A stretch of 64,000 nt of DNA from positions 1 through 64,000 of the forward strand of contig NZ_UUOC01000034.1 in assembly GCF_900590755.1 (NCBI RefSeq), written 5' to 3'. Shown piece after piece: positions 1 through 7,997 of the stretch. Positions within the stretch are counted from its first letter, which is position 1, and every line of letters begins with the position of its first letter. Source of the stretch: Pseudomonas viridiflava (GTDB taxonomy: Bacteria > Pseudomonadota > Gammaproteobacteria > Pseudomonadales > Pseudomonadaceae). The notes under the pieces are model-generated. The model was given only the letters and a program-made list of their open reading frames with translations, made no database searches and was not told the DNA's origin. Made by a program: the position numbers and the translations under genes.

Positions 1-87
1 GGGAAGAGGCCGGTACACCCGCCCGAGATTGATCGCCTGAAATACCGTCTTCCCGGCTAAAGCGGAGCGCCGCCCGGCCGGTCCCAC
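1..87. repeat. Diverged REP doublet at window edge
   Basis: The stretch carries GGGAAGAGGCCGG at its start and CGTCTTCCCGGCTAAAG near 46-62, ending in GGTCCCAC. The same pieces form the clean REP pair at 6458-6546. Here the right arm is interrupted by about 11 extra bases, so it looks like a decayed member of that family. Confidence 0.6.
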
Positions 88-143
88 AACAGATATGCAT
101 TGCAGGCCAACATAGAATCTCCCACAGGTTCCGGTTGGCAACG

Positions 144-212
144 TTAACTCTGCCCGCCCTGATCCCCTTCATCCACCAACCCCCAGTCCACGGGTCCGGT
201 GCTGCTTGCACT
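144..212 (-). pseudogene. Displaced copy of the pilU 3' end
   Basis: Read on the minus strand this stretch encodes a tail ending DWGLVDEGDQGGQS-stop, preceded by ASSTGPV. The intact PilU at 1725-2894 ends TSSARPS-DWGLVDEGDQGGQS-stop. No start codon or upstream PilU sequence accompanies it, so it is a fragment of roughly 20 codons. It lies 1,581 bp from the matching part of the intact gene, with the protease gene between them. The two copies use different stop codons (TAA here, TGA in pilU) and differ at several positions, so this is unlikely to be an assembly duplicate. It is best read as the left junction of an inserted or recombined islet. Confidence 0.75.
150..188. repeat. Direct repeat, left copy (pilU tail)
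   Basis: These 39 bases match 1731-1769 with a single mismatch (A for G at 171). Weaker similarity continues to about 212. Together with the right copy it brackets the protease gene at 367-1662. Confidence 0.85.
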
Positions 213-366
213 TCGAGTTAATAAAACATACTTCTCGATATAACTCCCTTCGGTTACTTCCAATCTTTATAACGCCTTACTGCTCATTCGACGAATGACA
301 CGTTCTCGTTAAAACCCGCTATTAAACTAAATATGCATAACGTCTAAATTTGCCAGGAAGGCCGCC

Positions 367-1662
367 ATGTTCACTTTACGACCCATATCTCTTCATCTGT
401 CTGCACACTCGCTCAGGCATGTGTTAGTCGTCATGACCATGGCAATGTTACCCAATGCCCATCATCTAGCGGCTGCGGAGGCGCAGAAGCTTTATGAGCC
501 CTTGACTACACTCGGACTTCAGCTGACCTTTACACCGTCAGCAACGCAGCAGATAGGGGATTACGTAGTGTCCAGCGGGTTACTAACCGGTCTTGAAAAT
601 AGTGATGGCGGTTCGCTTGTCTCAGTCCGCTCACCGCAGGGCAGTACACTCAGTTTGATTGACACTCCGGCCAAGCGCGGTTTACTTCTGACCTCTGCCG
701 ACGGGACACCGACTTTCAAGGAGGACGTGCCTACTGATTGGCTTAAGACGGACTACATAGAGAGTCCGGAAGAGGAAGCCATCTCTGCGCAAGCTCAATC
801 GAGTGATACTCCCACCGCTTACCCGAAAATAATTGATGTATTGGCCGGATTTTCAGCCGCATCAGCCAAGGCCGTGGGTGACCCAAAAGCGTACGCGCTG
901 GCACAGGTAGAGTCCGTTAACCTTGGTCTGCGCAACTCAAAAATTTCGGCGGTTCACCTCAACCTGCTTGGTATAAAGATCATCAACAATGACTACCCGA
1001 TTACCACGGAAGTACTCAGCAAGCTTGACGAGCTGTTTCCCGAAGGACGGCAATGGGGTGCAGACACCATCGCGGCATTTTTTATCGGTAACGATCAGAA
1101 CACCGCACGCGGATGGGGCCATGTTGGAGGCAGGCTGACAGTTCAAACAACCAACACCAGTGCAGCATTCCGACACGAGATGGGACATAACGCCGGCGGC
1201 CGTCACTGTAATGAAGGCCAAAGCAGCTATAAGTTTGGCTATAACAATGGAAAATCACGCACCTATCTTTGTGGCAATGATATTGCATACTACTCCAACC
1301 CTTACATCAGAGATAAGTATGGATTACCACTAGGCAATATCAACACTGCCAACATGGCAAGAGTTTGGGCGGAAAACGCGGCAAGATTATCGAACTATCG
1401 TAAACCCGAGATTCCTCCGCTTACACTATCGGGGCAGAGTTTGGGGAGCGATACAATTGAGCTATCATGGTATTGGGGTTATATAACACCACAAAAAACC
1501 ACCATATATCGGTGGCTTGTCCCGATAGCCGAAAGCACGACTAGTCATTACCAGGACACGGATCTACATTTGGGTACAACATACCGTTATCATGTGATCG
1601 CTACTGATGCCAAGGGAAATACCGCTCAGTCAGAATACATCTGGAAAGCAACGCAAGATTGA
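367..1662 (+). CDS. Secreted metzincin-like zinc metalloprotease with C-terminal Fn3 domain
   Basis: A 431-residue protein with an N-terminal hydrophobic export segment (about residues 18-38). The extended zinc motif HEMGHNAGGRH (H270, E271, H274, H280) is that of reprolysin-like metzincins. The following NPYI..GLPLG...ANMARVWAENAARLSNY stretch is like the end of that catalytic domain. Residues about 350-431 (ending in the TYRYHVIATDAKGN strand) look like a fibronectin type III domain. AGGAAGG lies just upstream of the ATG. The usual methionine of the Met-turn is not obvious: the site reads IAYYSNP, where relatives often have IMSYSNP. Codon use is AT-richer than in neighbouring genes and the gene sits between two copies of the pilU tail, so I infer acquisition by transfer. 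The AT-rich stretch 213-366 in front has no gene and probably holds its promoter. Substrate unknown. Confidence 0.75.
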   Translation: MFTLRPISLHLSAHSLRHVLVVMTMAMLPNAHHLAAAEAQKLYEPLTTLGLQLTFTPSATQQIGDYVVSSGLLTGLENSDGGSLVSVRSPQGSTLSLIDTPAKRGLLLTSADGTPTFKEDVPTDWLKTDYIESPEEEAISAQAQSSDTPTAYPKIIDVLAGFSAASAKAVGDPKAYALAQVESVNLGLRNSKISAVHLNLLGIKIINNDYPITTEVLSKLDELFPEGRQWGADTIAAFFIGNDQNTARGWGHVGGRLTVQTTNTSAAFRHEMGHNAGGRHCNEGQSSYKFGYNNGKSRTYLCGNDIAYYSNPYIRDKYGLPLGNINTANMARVWAENAARLSNYRKPEIPPLTLSGQSLGSDTIELSWYWGYITPQKTTIYRWLVPIAESTTSHYQDTDLHLGTTYRYHVIATDAKGNTAQSEYIWKATQD

Positions 1663-1724
1663 TTAGCCCGAACGCGAGCTAGCCAATCTAAGCCGCACAC
1701 CGCAATACTTCCGATTGTCTGGAT

Positions 1725-2894
1725 TCAGGACTGCCCGCCCTGATCCCCTTCGTCCACCAACCCCCAGTCGGAAGGCCTGGCGCTGCTGGTGCCCACCGGT
1801 GCGGCGGGTGCGACTGTCGGTGCAGCGGTGACGCCTTCGCCATGCAGCTTCATACGCAAGCGCAGGTTGTTCTTGGAGTCCGCATACTTCACTGCTTCCT
1901 CTTCGGTGATGACCCCCGTTGAAGCCAGTTCGAACAGCGCGCTGTCGAAGGTCTGCATGCCCAGGTGCCCAGACTTCTCCATGATCCCTTTGAGGTCATT
2001 GAGTTGGTTACGCTGGATCAGGTCGCGAATGGTCGGCGTGCCCATCATGACTTCCACCGCCGCGCGGCGTTTGCCATCCACGGTTTTCACCAGACGCTGG
2101 GACACAAAGGCCTTGAGGTTGTTGCTCAAGTCATGGAGCAACTGCTCGCGGCGCTCTTCCGGAAAGAAATTGATGATCCGGTCCAGAGCCTGGTTGGCAT
2201 TGTTGGCGTGCAACGTCGAAATCGCCAGGTGGCCGGTGTCAGCAAAGGCCAAGGCATGCTCCATGGTTTCCCGATCACGGATCTCCCCAATGAGGATCAC
2301 GTCCGGGGCCTGGCGCAGGGTGTTCTTCAGGGCCGCGTGAAAGCTGCGGGTATCGACGCCGACTTCGCGCTGGTTGACGATGGATTTCTTGTGGCGATGG
2401 ATGAACTCCACCGGGTCTTCGATGGTGATGATGTGCCCGCTGGCATTGCTGTTGCGGTAGTCGATCAGGGACGCCAGGGAAGTGGACTTGCCGGAACCCG
2501 TGGCGCCGACGAACAGCACCAGCCCGTGCTTCTCCATGATCACGTCCAGCAGCACTGGCGGCAGATACAGATCTTCGAACTTTGGGATGTCGAGTTTGAT
2601 ATTGCGCGCCACGAGGGACACTTCGTTGCGCTGCATGAAGATGTTGATTCGAAAGCGACCGATGCCGGCCATGGAGACGGCAAGATTCATTTCCAGCTCG
2701 CGGTGGAAGTCTAGTTGCTGCTCTTTATCCATCAGGCCTTGCGCGATTTCAGCCACCTGACCGGGTTTGAGTTTTTCGGCGCCAAGGGGCCGAAGTACCC
2801 CATTGAATTTGGCACAAGGCGGTGCACCGGTAGAAAGATAAAGGTCCGATCCATCCTGGCTGGCCAGAATCCTCAACAACGCCGGAAAATCCAT
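1725..2894 (-). CDS. pilU: Type IV pilus retraction ATPase PilU
   Basis: A 389-residue hexameric AAA-type secretion ATPase of the PilT/PilU family. It shows Walker A GATGSGKST, the Asp-box region IITIEDPVEFIH, Walker B VILIGEIRDRETMEHAL, and the His box STLHANNANQALDRI. The PilU-like length, with an extended C-terminal tail, separates it from shorter PilT. In the family it works at the inner-membrane base of the pilus and assists PilT in pulling pili back (twitching). The tail after about residue 355 (AAPTVAPAAPVGTSSARPSDWG) is low-complexity. A displaced copy of its last 20 or so codons lies at 144-212. No partner pilT is next to it in this window. Confidence 0.95.
   Translation of the reverse strand: MDFPALLRILASQDGSDLYLSTGAPPCAKFNGVLRPLGAEKLKPGQVAEIAQGLMDKEQQLDFHRELEMNLAVSMAGIGRFRINIFMQRNEVSLVARNIKLDIPKFEDLYLPPVLLDVIMEKHGLVLFVGATGSGKSTSLASLIDYRNSNASGHIITIEDPVEFIHRHKKSIVNQREVGVDTRSFHAALKNTLRQAPDVILIGEIRDRETMEHALAFADTGHLAISTLHANNANQALDRIINFFPEERREQLLHDLSNNLKAFVSQRLVKTVDGKRRAAVEVMMGTPTIRDLIQRNQLNDLKGIMEKSGHLGMQTFDSALFELASTGVITEEEAVKYADSKNNLRLRMKLHGEGVTAAPTVAPAAPVGTSSARPSDWGLVDEGDQGGQS
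1731..1769. repeat. Direct repeat, right copy (inside pilU 3' end)
   Basis: This partner of 150-188 codes for the last residues of the intact PilU. The protease islet therefore ends 62 bp downstream of the pilU stop codon, with no repeat unit lost from the gene. Confidence 0.85.
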
Positions 2895-3135
2895 AAGCTA
2901 CACCGCACGAATGATTTGACTGAATAGAGGCCGCACCTTATGCGACATTCACCCCGGATGACTGTTCACGGGGCGAAGGCGCATAGCTTGGCGGCAGAAC
3001 GGTGCCGGACGCAATCATTGATCTTCATGCTTTTTGAAACAGAGGGCGTATTAACGACAAGCCCGGCTGTCCGACACTCGTCTTGCTGCGAGCTGTGTGA
3101 TAATGACCGCCGTTTTTTCTTCAGGCACCTGACTC

Positions 3136-3411
3136 ATGAAAGCCCAAGCCCGCCACATTTTGGTGAAAACCGCCGAAGAGGCCGAACAGCTCAAGCAGCG
3201 CATCGCAAAAGGTGAAGCCTTTGATCTGCTGGCAAAAAAGCACTCCACCTGCCCCTCCGGCAAACGCGGCGGCGATCTGGGCGAAGTCAGGCCCGGGCAG
3301 ATGGTCGGGGCGATTGATCAGGTGATCTTCAAAAAGCCTTTGCGCACCGTGCATGGACCAATCAAAAGCAAATTTGGTTATCACCTGATCCAGGTGTTTT
3401 ACCGCGACTGA
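3136..3411 (+). CDS. ppiC: Parvulin-type peptidyl-prolyl isomerase (PpiC-like)
   Basis: A 91-residue single-domain parvulin with no export signal. The family landmarks are ARHILVKTAEEAEQL at the start, the CPSGKRGGDLGEVRPGQMV loop, and the GPIKSKFGYHLIQV end containing the conserved histidine strand. Such small cytoplasmic parvulins catalyse cis-trans isomerisation of peptidyl-proline bonds. It is transcribed away from pilU; the 241-bp gap between the two genes holds no other gene that I can see. It converges with kdgK, whose stop lies 12 bp away. Confidence 0.93.
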   Translation: MKAQARHILVKTAEEAEQLKQRIAKGEAFDLLAKKHSTCPSGKRGGDLGEVRPGQMVGAIDQVIFKKPLRTVHGPIKSKFGYHLIQVFYRD

Positions 3412-3423
3412 TACCGGGCCGAC

Positions 3424-4368
3424 TCAAAAAATCGGCATGGCGCTGTCAGGGATCAATGCGCCGGGATGCTGAATGACCACGCTCGCCAATCGATGACCAG
3501 CCTCTGCTGCCTGTAACGGGCCACAACCGCGCAAGCGCATGGCCAGATAGCCCGCACTGAACGAATCACCCGCTGCGGTGCTGTCGATAACCCGACTCAC
3601 GGGCTGCGCGGCGATGTCATAGCGCTCACCGGCGGCTTCCACCAGACAGCTTCGGGCACCGCGTTTGACCACCACCTCGCTGATCCCCCGTTCCCGGTAC
3701 GCCGACAACAACTGTTCGCTATCCGCGTAACCAAACAACGCTTGCTCATCGTCTTCAGTCAGCAACGCGACATCAACGCATTCCAGACAGGCTCGGTACG
3801 CGGCGCGGGCGTTATCCACCGACGCCCAGAGCCTTGGCCGATAGTTGTTGTCGAATGCCACTCGCGTGCCTTTGGCCCTGGCTTGCTGCAGTGCCGCCAG
3901 CAGGCGCTCGCGCCCCACCTCACCCAGCACGGCCAGGGTGATACCGCTCAGGTACAGCACGTCGTAGTCAGCCAGTGAGGCGAGAATTGCGTTGCCGACC
4001 TCGCTGGTAAAACAGTCGCGTACGGCGGCTTCGTTGCGCCAATACAAAAAGCGCCGCTCACCCTTGGCATCAGTCTGAATACAGTACAGCCCAGGCAATC
4101 TGCCAGGCAGGCGCTGGACCTTGCTCAGACCCACGCTCTCCTGGGCCCAGCTCTGGCACATGGCATCGCTGAAGCTGTCGTCGCCCAGCGCGGTTACGTA
4201 GTCGACTTGCGCGCCGCCTTTGAGCAGCCGCGCCAGGTAGACCGCCGTATTGAGGGTGTCGCCGCCGAAGCTCTGCTGCAGATTGCCATTGGCATGCTGC
4301 TGCAACTCGATCATGCACTCACCAATCAAGGCGATTCGCGGGTGGCTGTGGGTAATGAGTTCGCTCAT
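3424..4368 (-). CDS. kdgK: 2-dehydro-3-deoxygluconokinase (PfkB family)
   Basis: A 314-residue ribokinase/PfkB-fold sugar kinase. The N-terminal IALIGECMIELQQ strand and GGDTLNTAVYLARLL substrate segment, and the C-terminal DSTAAGDSFSAGYLAMRL signature with the catalytic Asp, are typical of KdgK. The enzyme phosphorylates 2-keto-3-deoxygluconate to KDPG for the Entner-Doudoroff aldolase. It is the last gene of the operon ridA, iclR-type, DSD1-like enzyme, kdgK, and starts 18 bp after the previous stop. The context suggests the KDG comes from an amino-sugar acid rather than from a uronate. Confidence 0.88.
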   Translation of the reverse strand: MSELITHSHPRIALIGECMIELQQHANGNLQQSFGGDTLNTAVYLARLLKGGAQVDYVTALGDDSFSDAMCQSWAQESVGLSKVQRLPGRLPGLYCIQTDAKGERRFLYWRNEAAVRDCFTSEVGNAILASLADYDVLYLSGITLAVLGEVGRERLLAALQQARAKGTRVAFDNNYRPRLWASVDNARAAYRACLECVDVALLTEDDEQALFGYADSEQLLSAYRERGISEVVVKRGARSCLVEAAGERYDIAAQPVSRVIDSTAAGDSFSAGYLAMRLRGCGPLQAAEAGHRLASVVIQHPGALIPDSAMPIF

Positions 4369-4386
4369 ACCGGGGATATCCTCGGG

Positions 4387-5592
4387 TTAGAAACAGGTGT
4401 CGAAACTTTCAATGACTTGCAACTGCTCATCCACCAGGCAGCCCGAGCGCCATTTGTCGAACGTCAGGCAAGGGTGCGAAGAACCGAACGCAATGATATC
4501 TCCGACCTTCAGCTCGCAACCCGGCGCCACGGTCATGAAGGCGTGCTGATCCATCACCGCCGTCACGGTGCATGCACTGATATCAGTACCTTTATCCGCC
4601 AACGCTCCGGCCTTGTAGAGTCGCAGCGGGTTTGGCAGCCCTGCGTCATAAGCCACTTCACGTTTGCCCATGGCGATCACCGCGAAACCAGGCTCTGGCA
4701 GCGATTGCACATGCGCCCAAACCTCCATGGCCGGTTGCAGGCCTTCGCTTAGATCACTGCGCCGGTCGAGCACGCAACACTGGGCATCTTTATAGATACC
4801 GTGGTCGTGCACCACATAACTGCCGGGGCGCAACACGGCGAGAAATCGCTCGCGCACCTGGCGCTCATCAAACGCCTCGGCGATCAGGTCGTACCAGGCC
4901 GAGCCCGACGCGGTGACGATCGGCCGCTCAAGGGCAAACGCGCCCTGATCCCGTAATTGCACAGCCAGCCGCACCAGAGAAGCGGCGAACTCGCGGATAC
5001 CACTGACGGCCTGCTCGCCATGAATGACGCCTTCGTAACCTTCAATGCCGGTCAACGCCAATGCTGGCTGGGCGGCGATGGCATCGGCCAGCGCCAGTAC
5101 TTGCTGCTCGGTGCGACAGCCGCATCGGCCACCCGGTACGCCGTATTCAATCATCACATTCAGGCGCAGCCCGCGTGAGGCAAAAAACTCGCCCAATGCA
5201 GCGACGTTGTCCGGGTGATCGACCATGCAATGGAAATCGAACATCGAGTCGCTGAGCATCTCGGCGATGATCGCCATGTTCGGTGTGCCAATCAGCTGAT
5301 TGGCCATCAGTACCCGACGCACGCCGCGCACGTAAGCGGCTCGGGTCTGCACGGCCGTCGCGAGGGTCATGCCCCAGGCACCCTCTTCCATTTGCCGACG
5401 GAACAGCGCCGGGACCATGCTGGTTTTGCCATGGGGCGCCAGTTCCGCGCCGCTGTTACTGACGAAGGCTTGCATCCAGCGAATATTGTGCTCCAACGCC
5501 TGGCGATGGATGACCAGTGCCGGGAGGCTGACGTCCCGCACCAGATAATCGCCCGGTGTTGCAGCGCCTTTCTCTACCTTTGCAATGCTCAT
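4387..5592 (-). CDS. PLP-dependent DSD1/D-threonine aldolase-like amino acid lyase (candidate D-glucosaminate dehydratase)
   Basis: A 401-residue fold-type III (alanine-racemase N-terminal) enzyme. PLP lysine K56 lies in LAPHGKTSM, and the C-terminal SHPCLTFDKW carries the His and Cys that bind metal in D-serine dehydratase/D-threonine aldolase enzymes. The ATG at 5592 is chosen because GGGAGAA precedes it at good spacing; the frame is open 14 codons further upstream. It is often annotated only as 'amino acid deaminase'. With kdgK directly behind and ridA in the same operon, elimination of ammonia from D-glucosaminate to give 2-keto-3-deoxygluconate is a good fit: RidA would hydrolyse the enamine/imine and KdgK would phosphorylate the product. 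That assignment is inference; D-serine or D-threonine cannot be excluded. Confidence 0.75.
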   Translation of the reverse strand: MSIAKVEKGAATPGDYLVRDVSLPALVIHRQALEHNIRWMQAFVSNSGAELAPHGKTSMVPALFRRQMEEGAWGMTLATAVQTRAAYVRGVRRVLMANQLIGTPNMAIIAEMLSDSMFDFHCMVDHPDNVAALGEFFASRGLRLNVMIEYGVPGGRCGCRTEQQVLALADAIAAQPALALTGIEGYEGVIHGEQAVSGIREFAASLVRLAVQLRDQGAFALERPIVTASGSAWYDLIAEAFDERQVRERFLAVLRPGSYVVHDHGIYKDAQCCVLDRRSDLSEGLQPAMEVWAHVQSLPEPGFAVIAMGKREVAYDAGLPNPLRLYKAGALADKGTDISACTVTAVMDQHAFMTVAPGCELKVGDIIAFGSSHPCLTFDKWRSGCLVDEQLQVIESFDTCF

Positions 5593-5643
5593 ACGGTTCT
5601 CCCGTCGTTTTATTAACTGATTGTTTTTATTCACTGATTGTTT

Positions 5644-6408
5644 TTATTCACTGATGCGTCGCGCAAGGCCGTTGGCACTCTCGATCAAGACCTTGCGGTA
5701 AGCGTCGTAATGGGTTTTCGCATCATTGCGGGGGGCGACAATGCACAGCGTGGCGATGCACACGCCGTTCTCGTCGTTGACCGGCGCGGCAAAGCAGTGG
5801 GTGAAGGTGTCGGCCACGCTATCGAAGGAAAAGAAGCCCTCTTCACCCGCCTTGCGGATTTCAGCCAGGAACGTCGCCATCGGCAGACGCTCGCCACCGG
5901 GCAGGATGAAGTCATCGGCATCAATCAGATCGGCGATGGCCTGATCGGACAGATGGGTCAGCAGCAGCCGACCCGAAGCCGTCCAGGGAATCGGCGCGTT
6001 CTCGCCAATATTCGACGAAATGCGAAAATGCCGTTCGCCCTCCTGCATCAGCGCCACGGTGTACTTGCGACCGTTGAGCAGGCACATCTGCGCGGTTTCC
6101 CGGGTCTGCCGGACGATGTCACTCAAGCAAATCTGTGCTTCGCGAGTGAAGTCGAAATGACGCAAATGAGCCTGACCCAGAAAGTAAAGTTGACGGCCGA
6201 GATATACATGACCGTCTTGACCGACCGGCTCCAGAATGCGCCGCTCCAGAAGCGAAGCCACTAGCTCATACACCGTAGATTTAGGGCTGCCGATGCCATT
6301 GGCTATGTCGTTGGGCCGAAATGGCGCGCCCTTCTCCTTGAGGAAATCGAGAATATCGAAGGCTCGATCCAGCCCGCGAGCACGGCGTTTGATGGTGTTT
6401 TCGGTCAT
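5644..6408 (-). CDS. IclR-family transcriptional regulator
   Basis: 254 residues from the ATG at 6408. The N-terminal winged helix reads RRARGLDRAFDILDFLKEK then NDIANGIGSPKSTVYELVASL. The IclR effector-binding domain follows (RETAQMCLLNGRKYTV; PWTASGRLLLTHL; FAAPVNDENGVCIATLCIVAP). A TTG start at 6441 would add 11 residues, and neither start has a strong ribosome site. It is co-directional with ridA upstream (REP pair between) and with the DSD1-like enzyme 51 bp downstream. An 18-bp palindrome ahead of ridA is its most likely operator, implying autoregulation of the whole operon. The ligand is unknown; an amino-sugar acid or KDG is plausible. Confidence 0.88.
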   Translation of the reverse strand: MTENTIKRRARGLDRAFDILDFLKEKGAPFRPNDIANGIGSPKSTVYELVASLLERRILEPVGQDGHVYLGRQLYFLGQAHLRHFDFTREAQICLSDIVRQTRETAQMCLLNGRKYTVALMQEGERHFRISSNIGENAPIPWTASGRLLLTHLSDQAIADLIDADDFILPGGERLPMATFLAEIRKAGEEGFFSFDSVADTFTHCFAAPVNDENGVCIATLCIVAPRNDAKTHYDAYRKVLIESANGLARRISE

Positions 6409-6457
6409 GTCTGGATTATCCGAAATGGTGTGAATGCTCAACGTCCAGCCTTCATTG

Positions 6458-6546
6458 GTGGGACCGGCTTCAGCCGGGAAGAGGCCGGAATAGCCGCTAC
6501 ATGTTCTTCAACCCTGTCACCGTCTTCCCGGCTAAAGCCGGTCCCA
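6458..6546. repeat. REP doublet between iclR-type gene and ridA
   Basis: Two inverted REP arms, GGGACCGGCTTCAGCCGG and CCGGCTAAAGCCGGTCCC, are separated by about 40 bp. They sit inside the operon, so they would form a hairpin in the mRNA. Confidence 0.85.
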
Positions 6547-6562
6547 CGAATTGAGGTGAGCC

Positions 6563-6952
6563 TCAAGCCTTCTTTTTGTACGCGACACAATCAATCTCGA
6601 CCTTGCAATCGACCATCATGTTCGCCTGCACACAGGCCCGCGCCGGGGCGTGCTCGGGTTTGAAGTATTCGCCGAATACCTTGTTGAAACTCCAGAAATC
6701 CCGGGGGTCTTCCAGCCACACGCCAACCCGGACCACATCCTCAAGCCCGTAACCGGCCTCGGTCAGGATCGCCACCAGATTGTCCATGGTCTTGCGGGTC
6801 TGCTCGACGATCCCACCGACGATTATTTCGCCTTCATGGGCGGGCACCTGACCGGACACATGCAGCCAGCCATCGGCTTCAACCGCTCGGGCAAAAGGAC
6901 GTGGCTGACCGCCACCGGCAACGCTTCCAGCGCCGTAACGTGTGATGCTCAT
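6563..6952 (-). CDS. ridA: RidA/YjgF-family imine deaminase
   Basis: A 129-residue small trimeric-type protein. It ends in the family signature PARACVQANMMVDCKVEID, which holds the Arg that binds the substrate carboxylate and the acidic residue used in hydrolysis. RidA proteins hydrolyse enamine/imine intermediates released by PLP-dependent eliminases to keto acids and ammonia. It is the first gene of the operon with a PLP-dependent lyase and kdgK, so it probably serves that lyase rather than general 2-aminoacrylate clearance. The start is about 45 bp downstream of the 6995-7012 palindrome. Confidence 0.9.
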   Translation of the reverse strand: MSITRYGAGSVAGGGQPRPFARAVEADGWLHVSGQVPAHEGEIIVGGIVEQTRKTMDNLVAILTEAGYGLEDVVRVGVWLEDPRDFWSFNKVFGEYFKPEHAPARACVQANMMVDCKVEIDCVAYKKKA

Positions 6953-6994
6953 GCTGCTTTCTCCAGATTTAAGGGTCGATGTCGCAAAGCTATA

Positions 6995-7012
6995 ATTCCG
7001 CTATAGCGGAAT
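6995..7012. promoter_or_regulatory. Probable IclR-type operator upstream of ridA
   Basis: ATTCCGCTATAGCGGAAT is a perfect 18-bp palindrome in the promoter region of the leftward ridA-iclR-lyase-kdgK operon. IclR-family proteins bind palindromes of about this length, and the only regulator in the operon is of this family. Assignment to that regulator is inference. Confidence 0.7.
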
Positions 7013-7207
7013 ATATTCTGCAATACGGGAACGAGTAACGAGTCTGCCACAACCTGACCGCGAAAAAAACCAACGCCCACGGGTCGTTGCTGCCTAGCTG
7101 ATGTCTAGTTGTTCATCAGGTACAGCGCAAGACGGGCTCTATCCACAATGAGCAGCTACTATGAATTCAGACAGGCATTTAGACGTTGCCAGCAAAACGG
7201 AGATCCA

Positions 7208-7537
7208 ATGGCTTTAGCAGAACATCCACATCAAGTAGCACTGGAGAAATTTCTTGCCGGGCATCCGGAGCTTGAGCAGGAACTTGCCAGACTCAACCCC
7301 TTGGCAGCGCAAGCGGCGGGACTGACCCGGGAGCAGTATCGGGAAGAGCGTTTACATGAGGCATTCGAGGAAGAAGCCGAAAGGCAGGGTTTATTTGCCT
7401 GGGAGTTGACCTTGCAGCTCACCGCCGAATCCGCTGAGGAGTACGACGCTCAGCGACGCGAAGTGCACAAGGAAGTCGCACAGATGGCGGGCATGGAGTG
7501 GACACAGTATTGCGAAATGAACGGCTTGAAGCCCTGA
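7208..7537 (+). CDS. DUF6388-like small acidic protein
   Basis: 109 residues from the ATG at 7208, which has GGAG at ideal spacing; in-frame codons upstream (ATG at 7148) are less likely starts. It is Glu-rich and helical (EQELARLNPLAAQAAGL; REERLHEAFEEEAERQG; EYDAQRREVHKEVAQMAG), with no signal peptide or membrane segment. I recognise it as resembling a Pseudomonas family annotated DUF6388, whose function is not known. The 255-bp gap to ridA contains the operator palindrome and nothing else I can identify. Confidence 0.7.
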   Translation: MALAEHPHQVALEKFLAGHPELEQELARLNPLAAQAAGLTREQYREERLHEAFEEEAERQGLFAWELTLQLTAESAEEYDAQRREVHKEVAQMAGMEWTQYCEMNGLKP

Positions 7538-7629
7538 ACCGGCATCACGACCGTTCGTCGCCCTCAAGGGCACCCTGCCATCAATCGGCTGACCAATATC
7601 AGGTAACGCCCATAAACTGGAGACGTACC

Positions 7630-7983
7630 ATGATGAAGTCAAAGATGACTAGCGTTTTACTTGCAGGCCTGCTTTCCATCTCTTTCGGGTCCGCGTTCGC
7701 AGCGGGCGAGTCGAGCACAGGCCCCGTTAAACCTGAAACCGGCGGCGTTCAAAGCGGTTCAGCCATGCCACCGGGTACTCATCCGGCAGCACCTGCAGGC
7801 AGTACCACAAAAAACGCGGACAGCTCCAAAAAAGCTGACGCTTATGGTCGCAGTTCCGACTCAGGTGCAGGTAAGTCCACCGATGGCGGCACCACCGGCA
7901 GCGCTGTAGGCAAAACAGGTGGCCCGAATAAAAACGGCCCCAACGGCACAGGTGGCGGCGCAGCAGGTTCAGACGACAACTAA
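7630..7983 (+). CDS. Secreted Gly/Ser/Lys-rich low-complexity protein
   Basis: 117 residues. MMKSKMTSVLLAGLLSISFGS followed by AFAAG is a classical Sec signal with a probable cut after AFA. The mature part is almost entirely Gly, Ser, Thr, Lys, Pro, Asn and Asp (for example GKTGGPNKNGPNGTGGG), lacks aromatic residues except one Tyr, and is probably disordered. GGAG precedes the ATG at 7630. A strong terminator follows 15 bp after the stop, so the gene ends its own transcript. I do not know its function; an osmotic or envelope stress role is only a guess from composition. Confidence 0.75.
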   Translation: MMKSKMTSVLLAGLLSISFGSAFAAGESSTGPVKPETGGVQSGSAMPPGTHPAAPAGSTTKNADSSKKADAYGRSSDSGAGKSTDGGTTGSAVGKTGGPNKNGPNGTGGGAAGSDDN

Positions 7984-7997
7984 GTTGCGGCGACAGC

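Noticed and set aside
150..188. pilU-tail duplication as an assembly error
   Set aside because: The copies differ in sequence, in stop codon and in both flanks, which a collapsed or duplicated read would not give.
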